Positions 1 to 5,250 of a stretch of DNA of 8,756 nt are shown here, in pieces. Source of the DNA: Acidobacteriota bacterium (GTDB lineage Bacteria; Acidobacteriota; Vicinamibacteria; Vicinamibacterales; JACQTH01); contig JACQTH010000118.1 of NCBI GenBank assembly GCA_016210935.1, forward strand, positions 1-8,756, written 5' to 3'. The translations under genes and the position numbers were made by a program. Positions within the stretch are counted from its first letter, which is position 1, and every line of letters begins with the position of its first letter. The notes under the pieces were generated by a model. That model did not search any database, was not told the DNA's origin, and saw nothing but the letters and a program-made list of their open reading frames with translations.

Positions 1-92
1 CCGGCCAGCTCGTCGCCGGGCAGGATCTCGAGCTCGCGGGCAATCCCGCGGGGCGGCCTGGCGCGAATGCGATGTGGGGCGTTCGCCAGCAA
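1..92 (-). CDS. possible N-terminal fragment of an AbrB/MazE-like protein, cut by the window edge
   Basis: Reading the minus strand from a TTG at 92 gives an open frame to the window edge, ending in RGIARELEILPGDELAG. That resembles the AbrB/MazE swapped-hairpin pattern (IPKEIRxELGLxPGDEL) found in transition-state regulators and antitoxins. The frame has an in-frame TGA at 120-122, so the start must lie downstream of that, and TTG 92 is the only usual start codon. It would begin 13 bases after the stop of the coiled-coil gene, so an operon is possible. No Shine-Dalgarno site is visible and only about 30 codons are present. The match is a motif resemblance only; it could be chance in GC-rich DNA. 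Confidence 0.22.
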   Translation of the reverse strand, partial: MLANAPHRIRARPPRGIARELEILPGDELA

Positions 93-105
93 GCCACGTC
101 TATCG

Positions 106-375
106 TCAGCGCGTGAGCATCACGCCGAGTATTCCAGAAAGACCAGCAATGATCGCCACCAGGATCGAGACCTGTAAAGTAACGAAAGTTGAGAACCTGC
201 CTTCGAGCGCTTCGAATCTCCTGTCTACAGCGTCGAAGCGTCGGTCGACCTTTTGATCCAGTGCCGAGACTCGCTGGTCGACCGCCAGGATCAGCTCCCG
301 CAACTCGCCGAAGGTCCGCGACTGTTCCTCCACCCGGCCCTCGATGTACGAAACCCGCTCTTGCAGCGCGCCCAT
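106..375 (-). CDS. small coiled-coil protein with C-terminal membrane anchor, function unknown
   Basis: An 89-residue protein. Residues 1-62 are charged and heptad-like, with internal repetition (AVDQRVSALDQ, KVDRRFDAV, DRRFEALEGRF), which predicts a long coiled coil. Residues 64-86 (FVTLQVSILVAIIAGLSGIL) form one hydrophobic helix, and the chain ends MLTR. This is a tail-anchored layout with the coiled coil probably in the cytoplasm. The frame extends upstream to an ATG at 468, but that extension is a low-complexity arginine run. The ATG at 375 has a good Shine-Dalgarno site (GAGGGAG, at about 384-390), so I take it as the start. I do not recognise a named family; short coiled-coil plus single-helix proteins of this kind are common in bacteria and phages. 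It is divergent from the XRE gene, which could regulate it. Confidence 0.72.
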   Translation of the reverse strand: MGALQERVSYIEGRVEEQSRTFGELRELILAVDQRVSALDQKVDRRFDAVDRRFEALEGRFSTFVTLQVSILVAIIAGLSGILGVMLTR

Positions 376-399
376 TCGAGCCGCTCCCTCAGGATAGCG

Positions 400-415
400 T
401 CGTCGTCGACGACGA
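400..415. promoter_or_regulatory. 16-bp perfect palindrome in the leader of the coiled-coil gene
   Basis: TCGTCGTCGACGACGA is a perfect palindrome about 10 bases upstream of the Shine-Dalgarno site of the coiled-coil gene. It could be an operator for a dimeric repressor or a short leader hairpin. It is built from a simple TCG/GAC repeat, so it could also be incidental low-complexity sequence. Confidence 0.3.
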
Positions 416-552
416 GTAAAGGACCGACGCCATTTGGCAGAGCACACCGGATGCCATTTGGAAATCACGCGAGAAATAGCGTGTTTTCGGGGGAACAGCG
501 TTCCTTTTGGCCGGCAAGTACGCAGATTCTGCGATCCAAACGGCGGCGCCTG

Positions 553-581
553 GTGGCAAAAATCGCCACTGGCAGTATAGG
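553..581 (+). promoter_or_regulatory. candidate XRE promoter with overlapping operator
   Basis: A weak sigma70-like pair, GTGGCA (553-558) and TATAGG (576-581), with 17 bases between. The -35 overlaps the inverted repeat GTGGC-AAAAATC-GCCAC (553-569), a sensible place for an autorepressing XRE protein to bind. Transcription would start near 588, giving a leader of about 80 bases. The assignment is by eye. Confidence 0.27.
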
Positions 582-670
582 TAGTACTCCGTCCCGATCG
601 TGAGGAACTATGGTCGGTTTATCAGCGGAGCCGAATCTTCATAATCGGAGGCGCATCCAGGCCACACGCT

Positions 671-1030
671 GTGAACCGCTTACGGAGCCGTCTCGCCGCC
701 CGCGTGAAGCAGTTGCGGCGGGCGCACCGGCTGACGCAGGAGCAGCTCGCCGAGCGCGCGGGTCTCAGCTACAAGTTCGTCGGCGAAATCGAACGCGGCA
801 CCGGGAATCCTTCGCTCGAGACGCTCGAAAAGCTGTCGGACGCCTTCGAGATCGACATCAACGAGCTGTTCGGCCGCCCGGATCGCGCCGCGACACCCAA
901 GGAGCTGTACGCGCTGACCGCGAAAGAATTCCAGATGGTTCGCGAGGCGCTGCAGTCGGCCGACCGCGTGTTCGGGCACGTGGAGCGGACCGTGTCATAC
1001 GGCGGGCGGCGGCGGAAGTCAGGAAGCTAG
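671..1030 (+). CDS. XRE/Cro-type helix-turn-helix transcriptional regulator
   Basis: A 119-residue DNA-binding protein. Residues about 5-62 form an XRE/HTH_3 domain: VKQLRRAHRLTQEQLAERAG (helices 1-2), then GLSYKFVGEIERGTGNPS, with the recognition helix and the usual xIERGxxxPSLxTLxKL hallmark, then EIDINELF closing the fold. The remaining 55 residues form a short helical tail ending in a basic GGRRRKSGS; no enzymatic or sensor domain is visible. The start is GTG 671, the only start codon in frame upstream of the domain; the nearest Shine-Dalgarno-like site (CGGAGG, 646-651) lies about 19 bases away, further than usual. The stop codon (1028-1030) sits inside a dispersed repeat. It is probably an autoregulated repressor, possibly of the divergent coiled-coil gene. 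The domain call is firm; the target is a guess. Confidence 0.9.
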   Translation: MNRLRSRLAARVKQLRRAHRLTQEQLAERAGLSYKFVGEIERGTGNPSLETLEKLSDAFEIDINELFGRPDRAATPKELYALTAKEFQMVREALQSADRVFGHVERTVSYGGRRRKSGS

Positions 1031-1049
1031 CCGTGCTTGAACGGCCAGA
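1026..1049 (+). repeat. dispersed repeat unit, copy 1, covering the XRE stop codon
   Basis: These 24 bases (starting GCTAGCCGTGCTTG, ending ACGGCCAGA) match the reverse complement of 8431-8454 at 23 of 24 positions. The XRE stop codon TAG is at 1028-1030 within it. It is one arm of the large hairpin at 8386-8454, here present as a single copy. Confidence 0.75.
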
Positions 1050-1087
1050 GCGAAGCGGAGCTAGTCGGTTTGAGACGGAGCTTCGCT
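1049..1087. repeat. hairpin between the convergent XRE and RDD genes
   Basis: AGCGAAGC (1049-1056) and GCTTCGCT (1080-1087) form an 8-bp perfect stem with a 23-base loop. A further GGCC/GGCC pairing (1043-1046 with 1093-1096) is possible outside it. It sits exactly between two convergent genes and contains bases of the RDD gene's stop codon (1086-1088). It may help terminate both transcripts, but neither side has a T run, so it is not a classical intrinsic terminator. Confidence 0.4.
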
Positions 1088-2687
1088 AGAGCGGCCAATG
1101 GCGGGGCACTTTCACCACATACGTGCCCGCAATCTTGTCGTGCCACGCCTGCCGCTCGGGATCCCGGAGGATCCAGAAGCATCCGATGCCCAGCACGGCC
1201 AGCGAGAAGATGCTCGACAAACCGCGCACGAGCGCATCGGCGAAGCTCAGAGGCGCGCCATCCACGCGCACCACGCGCAGCTGACAAATAATCCCGCCGA
1301 CCGTCGTCGCCTTCCACGTCCAGAAGCCGACGTGGTAGGCGAGCAGCAGCAGAAAGAACGCGCTGTCGCGGATCGTGGCGCCACCCAGGTCGAGAATCTG
1401 CTGGGCGACCAGGATGAGAATGATGTCGAGCACGAATGCCGCCAGCCGATCGCGAAACAGCGCCCGCGGGAACGATGCGAGATCCGACTCCAATTCCGGA
1501 GGCGCGCTTGCGACGGGCGGCCCGTAGGAGTTCGACGGCCTTTCCGGAGCTTCGGTGATCGGAGGTGGCCTATGGTTCTGCGGCCCCACAAATGAAGCCT
1601 CAGCGGCCGCGGCCGGCCCCGGCACACCGGCTTCACTTACGGGCGCGCGTTCACGAAATCGGAATTTTCGCCTGGCAGGAGCGGGGTTCTCCTGGCGGTA
1701 GCCCGCGATGAACGCGAGTGCCGCAGCCCCGAGTCCGGCGACACCAAGCAGCGTCCACACGACCAACCCCAAAAAAGGAACCATGTAGGCCACGGTGATC
1801 ACGGCGGACCCGACGGCGAACGACCGCAGGGATTGCCACCGACTGTCGGCTGATTCCTGGGGGACGGCTCGCCGCCCGATCGATCGGGCCGCCGCGACTT
1901 TGCCGATGATGGCGGCGACGACGAGCGCGCACAGCACGAACGGCACCACCGCTATCCCGATCACCGAGACCGTGAGGAGCGCGCACACCGGACCGGTGAG
2001 CAGCAGGACCAGGAGGCCGACCAGGAATGACGTCAACGGTGTGCCGCCAAGCGCGGCGGCCGTGACTCGAACCGGCTCCTCGAAGACCAGATTGATCGCG
2101 AGATACACCAGGAAAAAGACCCCGGCGACGCCCCAGACCCACGGCAGATCCGGGACGATCGGGCGGCCCCACAGGAGGCCGCGCGTAATCCAGGGAACGA
2201 TGACCTCCAAACGTCCGCCAAGAGCCGCCGGTCCCACAACGATGTACTCGCCTCCCGGCGCGAAGCTGTCCGGCGCGGCGAGCCGTCCGCCGATGACCAC
2301 GAAATCATCGCCAACGAACGCGCCCTCTGCGACCGCGCCTGTGCCCCCGATGACGACGACCGCGCCGTCGACGGCCGCTGTGCTCGACAGTCGCGCGTTG
2401 CCGAACCACACGACGACGTTGCGGTTGACCCGGCCTTCGACGGTGACGTCGCCGAACACCATCAGGACCTCGCGAACGGCGTCGCCAGGCCTGACCGTGT
2501 AATCGAGGCCCACGCGCAGCACCGGACGTCTCCACGAATCGAAATCGCCCTGCGCGTGCGCGCTCAGGACCGTGGGAACGGCCATCACACCGGCAAGCAC
2601 CAGGGTCATGCTTGCCACGCGTCCACCTGTCGCGGTGCGCGTAGTGGTAGTGCCCGGCTTTCGCCGGGCCCTCAGAAATCGCATCAT
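1086..2687 (-). CDS. exported/membrane protein with polymer-like beta region and RDD domain
   Basis: A 533-residue protein. The order is: basic N-terminus; signal-peptide-like stretch (27-46, ending SAHA|QG); a beta-rich region (about 72-160) with repeating GDVTVEGRV, DGAVVVIGG, GDDFVVIGG units like bactofilin/polymer-forming proteins; membrane helices at about 183-202, 218-262 and 290-329; a proline-rich linker (about 332-405); and an RDD domain (about 411-525). The RDD part shows FRDRLAAFVLDI, two to three helices, GGIICQLRVV and the closing AWHDKIAGTYVV. RDD proteins are membrane proteins with scattered transport or sensing roles; the exact role here is unknown. The start is ATGATG at 2687/2684, overlapping the TGA of the gene before it, with an AGAGGG Shine-Dalgarno site. 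ATG 2609, just before the signal helix, is an alternative start. It is the last gene of the ECF operon and so a likely envelope effector of that system. Confidence 0.85.
   Translation of the reverse strand: MMRFLRARRKPGTTTTRTATGGRVASMTLVLAGVMAVPTVLSAHAQGDFDSWRRPVLRVGLDYTVRPGDAVREVLMVFGDVTVEGRVNRNVVVWFGNARLSSTAAVDGAVVVIGGTGAVAEGAFVGDDFVVIGGRLAAPDSFAPGGEYIVVGPAALGGRLEVIVPWITRGLLWGRPIVPDLPWVWGVAGVFFLVYLAINLVFEEPVRVTAAALGGTPLTSFLVGLLVLLLTGPVCALLTVSVIGIAVVPFVLCALVVAAIIGKVAAARSIGRRAVPQESADSRWQSLRSFAVGSAVITVAYMVPFLGLVVWTLLGVAGLGAAALAFIAGYRQENPAPARRKFRFRERAPVSEAGVPGPAAAAEASFVGPQNHRPPPITEAPERPSNSYGPPVASAPPELESDLASFPRALFRDRLAAFVLDIILILVAQQILDLGGATIRDSAFFLLLLAYHVGFWTWKATTVGGIICQLRVVRVDGAPLSFADALVRGLSSIFSLAVLGIGCFWILRDPERQAWHDKIAGTYVVKVPRHWPL
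2647..2670. repeat. REP-like palindrome inside the coding start of the RDD gene
   Basis: GCCCGGC-TTTC-GCCGGGC (2652-2669) is a 7-bp stem with a 4-base loop. The 14 bases GTAGTGCCCGGCTT at 2647-2660 are identical to 4755-4768 in the intergenic repeat before coxB. Here the repeat is translated as part of the basic RARRKPGTTTT segment near the N-terminus, ahead of the signal peptide. Confidence 0.6.
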
Positions 2688-3139
2688 CGCTGGACTGCCC
2701 TCTCGAACATCACGCGGCCCAACGCCGCGCCGAACACCGCGCATGCGGCGCACATCAGCATCACAGCGGCGCACGCATAGACAACCAGGGGCTCGACGGT
2801 GTGCCACGCCACGCGCGCGGCCGTCGTCGCGAGCGACAACCGCTCGCCAAGGTTCGCGATGCCGGGGACGACGACGGTCGAAGCGCGCCACATCACGAGC
2901 TCCGATGCCTCACCCGACCCCAACAGCCACACGAGGCCGGTCACCACGACCCCCAGCAGCAGGCTGGAGGCCACCTGCCACTCGATGGGCCAGGAGAACC
3001 ACGCGCGCGTGTACCACGGACGCTCTCTCCACTGCCGAACCGCGGCAAGCACCCGGGGCAGCAGCGTGTGCGGCGCGCGCGGTGCCGGCAGGCGCCGGAG
3101 GTGCGCGCTCACGACACGTTCCAGATCACCGGGATTCAT
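2684..3139 (-). CDS. two-helix membrane protein, probable anti-sigma factor of the ECF operon
   Basis: A 151-residue protein between an ECF sigma gene and the RDD gene. It begins MNPGDLERVVSAHLRRLPAP and continues APHTLLPRVLAAVRQW, a cytoplasmic helical N-terminus in the position where anti-sigma factors hold sigma. Membrane helices follow at about 54-74 (WQVASSLLLGVVVTGLVWLLG) and 116-140 (EPLVVYACAAVMLMCAACAVFGAAL), leaving about 40 residues between them. There is no HxxxCxxC zinc motif, so it is not a classical zinc anti-sigma (ZAS) protein. ATG 3139 overlaps the sigma gene's end by 14 bases and its own TGA overlaps the next ATG, so the three genes are translationally coupled. An in-frame ATG at 3178 exists but lies deep in the sigma gene. 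The anti-sigma role is inferred from position and topology. Confidence 0.75.
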   Translation of the reverse strand: MNPGDLERVVSAHLRRLPAPRAPHTLLPRVLAAVRQWRERPWYTRAWFSWPIEWQVASSLLLGVVVTGLVWLLGSGEASELVMWRASTVVVPGIANLGERLSLATTAARVAWHTVEPLVVYACAAVMLMCAACAVFGAALGRVMFERAVQR

Positions 3140-3641
3140 AAGGCGCCGTATAGCGGTCCAGCCATCGTCTGAGCGCATCGCGGCCGCGGTGGATGTCCGT
3201 CTTCACCTTGCCGACCGAGACACCCAGGGTGGCAGCGATGGCGGCGTAGCTCAGATCCTCGAAATGAAACAACACGAGCGGGATGCGCTGGTGGTCGGGC
3301 AGCGCGCGCAGCGCGGCTTCCAGCCGCTCGCGCAATTCGTCCTGCGCGACGCTGGATGCCGGCGGGGCTTCGCGAATCGGCGCGTCGAGCTCGCTGAAGA
3401 ACTGCCAGCGCGCGCGGTAACGCGAGAGGTGGTTCAGGCAGGCATTGCGGGTGACGGTCTTGAGCCAGCCGGCCGCCGCGGGACTCGCACCGACCCGATC
3501 GAACCGCTGGAACGCGCGGAGAAAGACGGTCTGCGCCACGTCCTCGGCCTCGGACGGGTTTCCCAGGAGCCGAACCGCCGTCGCAAACACCATGTCCTGG
3601 TACTTGCGCACGAACGCCTCGAACTCGGGAGCGTCGCTCAT
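3126..3641 (-). CDS. ECF-family RNA polymerase sigma factor
   Basis: A 171-residue extracytoplasmic-function sigma factor, typical in length. Region 2 covers about 8-75: FVRKYQDMVFATAVRLLGNP, the core-binding EAEDVAQTVFLRAF, and GWLKTVTRNACLNHLSRYRA for -10 recognition. A short linker follows (80-105). Region 4 covers about 110-162: LPDHQRIPLVLFHFEDLSYAAIAATLGVSVGKVKTDIHRGRDALR, read as helix-turn-helix and DNA-contacting helix for the -35. There is no C-terminal extension. ATG 3641 has a strong GGAGG site about 9 bases upstream. It heads the operon with the putative anti-sigma and RDD genes, so release of sigma from the membrane partner probably turns the operon on. A candidate self-recognised promoter lies near 3810-3837. 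Signal and full regulon are not visible. Confidence 0.93.
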   Translation of the reverse strand: MSDAPEFEAFVRKYQDMVFATAVRLLGNPSEAEDVAQTVFLRAFQRFDRVGASPAAAGWLKTVTRNACLNHLSRYRARWQFFSELDAPIREAPPASSVAQDELRERLEAALRALPDHQRIPLVLFHFEDLSYAAIAATLGVSVGKVKTDIHRGRDALRRWLDRYTAPYESR

Positions 3642-3686
3642 GCGCGCCCGCCTCCGCTCTTCGAGCTTCGGCGTGGCCTCGCCGCC

Positions 3687-3760
3687 CGCCTGCGCGCGGA
3701 GCGCTTCGGCGTGGCCTCGCCGTAGCCTTGGCGAAGGCGGGTAGCCTTGGCGAAGGCGCG
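3687..3760. repeat. GC-rich dispersed repeat, copy 1, with tandem tail
   Basis: The 54 bases at 3687-3740 match 4771-4823 with three substitutions and one single-base gap. The last part, GTAGCCTTGGCGAAGGCG, is repeated in tandem at 3722-3739 and 3741-3758 and contains the short palindrome GCCTT-GGCG-AAGGC. A partial further copy (GCTTCGGCGTGGCCTCGCCG) begins at about 3665. The repeats lie in the leader of the sigma gene, between its candidate promoter and its ribosome binding site. Confidence 0.8.
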
Positions 3761-3809
3761 GGTAACAGGAGTCCCCGGCTCTGGCTGCGTGGCTCCTCCC
3801 TCATATGGG

Positions 3810-3837
3810 AAAGAACCCTGTTGGGGGGGAAAAAGTT
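3810..3837 (-). promoter_or_regulatory. candidate autoregulated ECF promoter of the sigma operon
   Basis: On the minus strand, GAAACTTTTT (AACTT at 3837-3833) is followed 18 bases later by TCTTT (3814-3810). The AACTT/TCT pair resembles sigma-E-type ECF promoters (GGAACTT then TCTGA). It faces the sigma gene, leaving a leader of about 165 bases. Spacing and -10 are imperfect. Confidence 0.38.
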
Positions 3838-3841
3838 TCAT

Positions 3842-3871
3842 GAAAAACGAAAGGGCCGGGAAAGCCCGCCC
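3842..3871 (-). terminator. intrinsic terminator of the cox operon
   Basis: On the minus strand a G+C stem (GGGCGGG paired with CCCGGCCC across loop CTTT, one bulge, 3853-3871) is followed directly by TTTCGTTTTT (3852-3843). It lies about 75 bases after the coxB stop codon and before the sigma gene's candidate promoter, a proper position for a rho-independent terminator. Confidence 0.65.
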
Positions 3872-3876
3872 ACCGT

Positions 3877-3896
3877 CTTCCGCCTAAAGGCGGAAG
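3877..3896. repeat. 8-bp stem hairpin downstream of coxB
   Basis: CTTCCGCC-TAAA-GGCGGAAG is a perfect 8-bp inverted repeat with a 4-base loop, just before the terminator on the minus strand. Its right arm starts a 13-base direct repeat (3889-3901 and 3908-3920). It may add to termination or protect the 3' end of the message. Confidence 0.65.
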
Positions 3897-3945
3897 CCAC
3901 GTACGCAGGCGGAAGCCACGAGGGAGTTTTTGTTCGACGAAGCTC

Positions 3946-4698
3946 CTACTGCGCCGCAGCCTGCTCCTTGAGCCAGGCCTCGAACTGCTCGCGCGTCTGG
4001 ATGGTGACGAACCCGCGCATCCGGTAGTGCCCGAGACCGCACAACTGCGAGCACGCGATCTCCCAGCTTTCCCCCTCCGGGGTCAGCATCGTCGGCTGGA
4101 ACCAGACCGGGATCGTCATGCCGGGATTCGCGTCCTGCTTCACGCGGAAATACGGCAAGCCGAAGCTGTGGATAACGTCCTTGCTGCTCAAATGGACGAT
4201 GACGGGCCGGTCAATCGGCAGGTTCAACTGGTTGATCGTCGTGATGTCGTCTTTCGCAGCGGCGTCCCTCCGATCGAGCCCGAGCGGGTTTGACGCGTCC
4301 ACCAGCTTGATGTCGGTCCGGCCGAATCGTCCGTCCGGGCCCGGATAGTGGATATTCCACGCGAATTGCTCGCCGATGACCCGCACCACGGTGGCCTCGG
4401 ATTCGGCCGGGAAGGCGTTGACGCGCACCGCCCAGGCCGGGAACGCGAACCCGACGAGGAACAGCACTTCGACGATCGCGACCGCAATCTCGGACTGTTT
4501 TCCCAGCTTGCCCTTGGTACCGTGATAGTTGGCTCTCGGGTTCCGTTTGGCGCTGAAGCGGTACAACGCGTACACGAAATACGCGCCCCAGCCGATGAAG
4601 AGCGCGAACATCAAGAGATGCACGAGCGCGTTATAGAAATCGAGCTGCGGCCCATGTTCCGAGGCAACGATTGGCATTCCCAGAAGTCGCTGGATCAA
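3946..4698 (-). CDS. coxB: cytochrome c oxidase subunit II (CuA subunit)
   Basis: A 250-residue subunit that takes electrons from cytochrome c through the CuA centre and passes them to subunit I. Two N-terminal membrane helices (about 25-46 and 71-90) anchor a periplasmic cupredoxin domain. CuA ligands are visible: His177 in DVIHSFGLP, then Cys216, Cys220, His224 and Met227 in CSQLCGLGHYRM. The usual glutamate between the cysteines is Gln218; as that residue ligates by its backbone, function should be kept. The aromatic patch for electron entry is EQFAWNIHYPG. There is no fused C-terminal heme c domain. I prefer TTG 4698 because GGAGG (4705-4709) sits 6 bases upstream; GTG 4710 is in frame but overlaps that site. 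It is the last gene of the cox run, before a terminator, an unusual place for coxB. Confidence 0.95.
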   Translation of the reverse strand: MIQRLLGMPIVASEHGPQLDFYNALVHLLMFALFIGWGAYFVYALYRFSAKRNPRANYHGTKGKLGKQSEIAVAIVEVLFLVGFAFPAWAVRVNAFPAESEATVVRVIGEQFAWNIHYPGPDGRFGRTDIKLVDASNPLGLDRRDAAAKDDITTINQLNLPIDRPVIVHLSSKDVIHSFGLPYFRVKQDANPGMTIPVWFQPTMLTPEGESWEIACSQLCGLGHYRMRGFVTIQTREQFEAWLKEQAAAQ

Positions 4699-4722
4699 TG
4701 AAACCTCCACGTGACTCGTATT

Positions 4723-4740
4723 GCCCGGCCTCGACCGGGC
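4723..4740. repeat. short hairpin upstream of coxB
   Basis: GCCCGG-CCTCGA-CCGGGC is a 6-bp inverted repeat in the gap between the CPICFG gene and coxB. It shares the GCCCGGC core with the palindromes at 2652-2669 and 4837-4854. Confidence 0.45.
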
Positions 4741-4753
4741 GAATGTCCTGACC

Positions 4754-4860
4754 CGTAGTGCCCGGCTTCCCGCCTACGCGCGAAGCGCTTCGGCGAGGCT
4801 CGCCGTAGCCTTGGCGAAGGCGGCAGCCGGGCCCAGGCCGGGCTAAAGCCCGGCACTACG
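4754..4860. repeat. composite repeat element splitting the cox operon
   Basis: A 107-bp block flanked by an inverted repeat: CGTAGTGCCCGGCT (4754-4767) against AGCCCGGCACTACG (4847-4860), 13 of 14 matching. Nested inside are the 53-base copy 2 of the dispersed repeat (4771-4823, matching 3687-3740) and the tight hairpin GCCGGGCT-AA-AGCCCGGC (4837-4854). The right end overlaps the last codons and the TAG (4843-4845) of the CPICFG gene. It separates coxB from the rest of the operon. Confidence 0.75.
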
Positions 4861-5250
4861 AGGGATTTCCTCCTGTTCGTATCTGACGATCCGCCTTCGC
4901 AACTGAATGAAAAAAGCCCCGAAGGCGGCGAGTAGCGCACCGGTGATACCAAGCAGAAGCCCGACACCGACGATAACGCCCGACGTCAGCGGCGAATCCG
5001 CCTGGCCGAAGCAAATCGGACAGGCGAAGGCGCGGTCCGGCAGCAGCAGCAACGCCGCCGCGATTGCCAGCGTTCGCGCCTTGCGGGCGAACGCGCGACC
5101 GTAAACCGCAAGGCCCGCGGCCATCGCGATCGCCACCACCCCGAGCACCACGTTGAGGGTTGTGCCGCGCATCAATGCCCAGACGCCGAAGCCGGCTGAA
5201 ATCAAGCCAGCCAGCGTGATGAACAGGAGGTGGAAGTACTTGAGGGACAT
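4843..5250 (-). CDS. small membrane protein with CPICFG motif in the cox operon
   Basis: A 135-residue protein encoded between coxD and coxB. Hydrophobic segments lie at about 7-27 (LLFITLAGLISAGFGVWAL), 33-52, 61-76 and 90-115. The third, LAIAAALLLLPDRAFA, looks like a signal peptide and is followed at once by CPICFGQADSP, two cysteines in a CxxC setting that would face the periplasm. It could be a structural or copper/assembly accessory of the oxidase, but no known family is clear to me. It looks like two small proteins joined: an N-terminal SLKYFHLLFIT two-helix unit and a C-terminal secreted CPxCFG unit with one helix. ATG 5250 overlaps the coxD stop (TGATG), so translation is coupled. 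The last residues (RSAGL) and the stop lie in a REP-like palindrome. Confidence 0.82.
   Translation of the reverse strand: MSLKYFHLLFITLAGLISAGFGVWALMRGTTLNVVLGVVAIAMAAGLAVYGRAFARKARTLAIAAALLLLPDRAFACPICFGQADSPLTSGVIVGVGLLLGITGALLAAFGAFFIQLRRRIVRYEQEEIPRSAGL

Larger units (their letters stand above)
376..670. other. divergent intergenic region between coiled-coil gene and XRE gene
   Basis: About 295 bases with no convincing gene. Its local composition is less GC-rich than the flanks. It holds the 16-bp palindrome at 400-415, two direct copies of GCCATTTGG at 429-437 and 453-461 (24 bases apart), the inverted repeat GGAAC-AGC-GTTCC at 491-503, and the inverted repeat GTGGC-AAAAATC-GCCAC at 553-569. 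Such a cluster of short symmetric sites between divergent genes suggests a regulatory region. Open frames here (for example from ATG 610) run into the XRE gene in another frame and are rejected. Confidence 0.5.
3642..3945. other. intergenic region between coxB and the sigma gene: repeats, terminator, promoter
   Basis: About 304 bases without a gene. Going left to right on plus: the Shine-Dalgarno site of the sigma gene, a repeat block (about 3662-3760), the candidate ECF promoter (3810-3837), the cox operon terminator (3842-3871), a hairpin (3877-3896) and two direct copies of GGCGGAAGCCACG at 3889-3901 and 3908-3920. Minus-strand frames through the repeat block give alanine/arginine-rich peptides (AFAKAT...) that I do not consider real proteins. 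Confidence 0.6.

Noticed and set aside
491..503. GGAAC-AGC-GTTCC as a LexA (SOS) box
   Set aside because: The spacer is 3 bases, not the 4 of GAAC-N4-GTTC boxes, and no SOS gene is nearby.
1049..1087. Hairpin between xre and the RDD gene as a classical bidirectional terminator
   Set aside because: The stem is good but neither strand has a T run after it, so I list it as a hairpin only.
1795..2502. A 235-codon open frame on the plus strand
   Set aside because: It is antisense to the RDD gene and rich in Thr/Pro/Arg without a recognisable fold; the minus frame has clear domains.
3653..3760. Tandem GC-rich repeats considered as a CRISPR array
   Set aside because: There are only two or three imperfect units with no unique spacers of constant length and no cas genes.
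3136..3841. Minus-strand frames with AFAKATARPRRSAPRAGG-type sequence over the repeat block
   Set aside because: These are translations of dispersed repeats and of the sigma gene in a wrong frame. No start site or domain supports a protein.
3946..4698. CSQLC in subunit II as a defective CuA site
   Set aside because: The replaced glutamate binds copper by its backbone carbonyl, and both cysteines, both histidines and the methionine are present.
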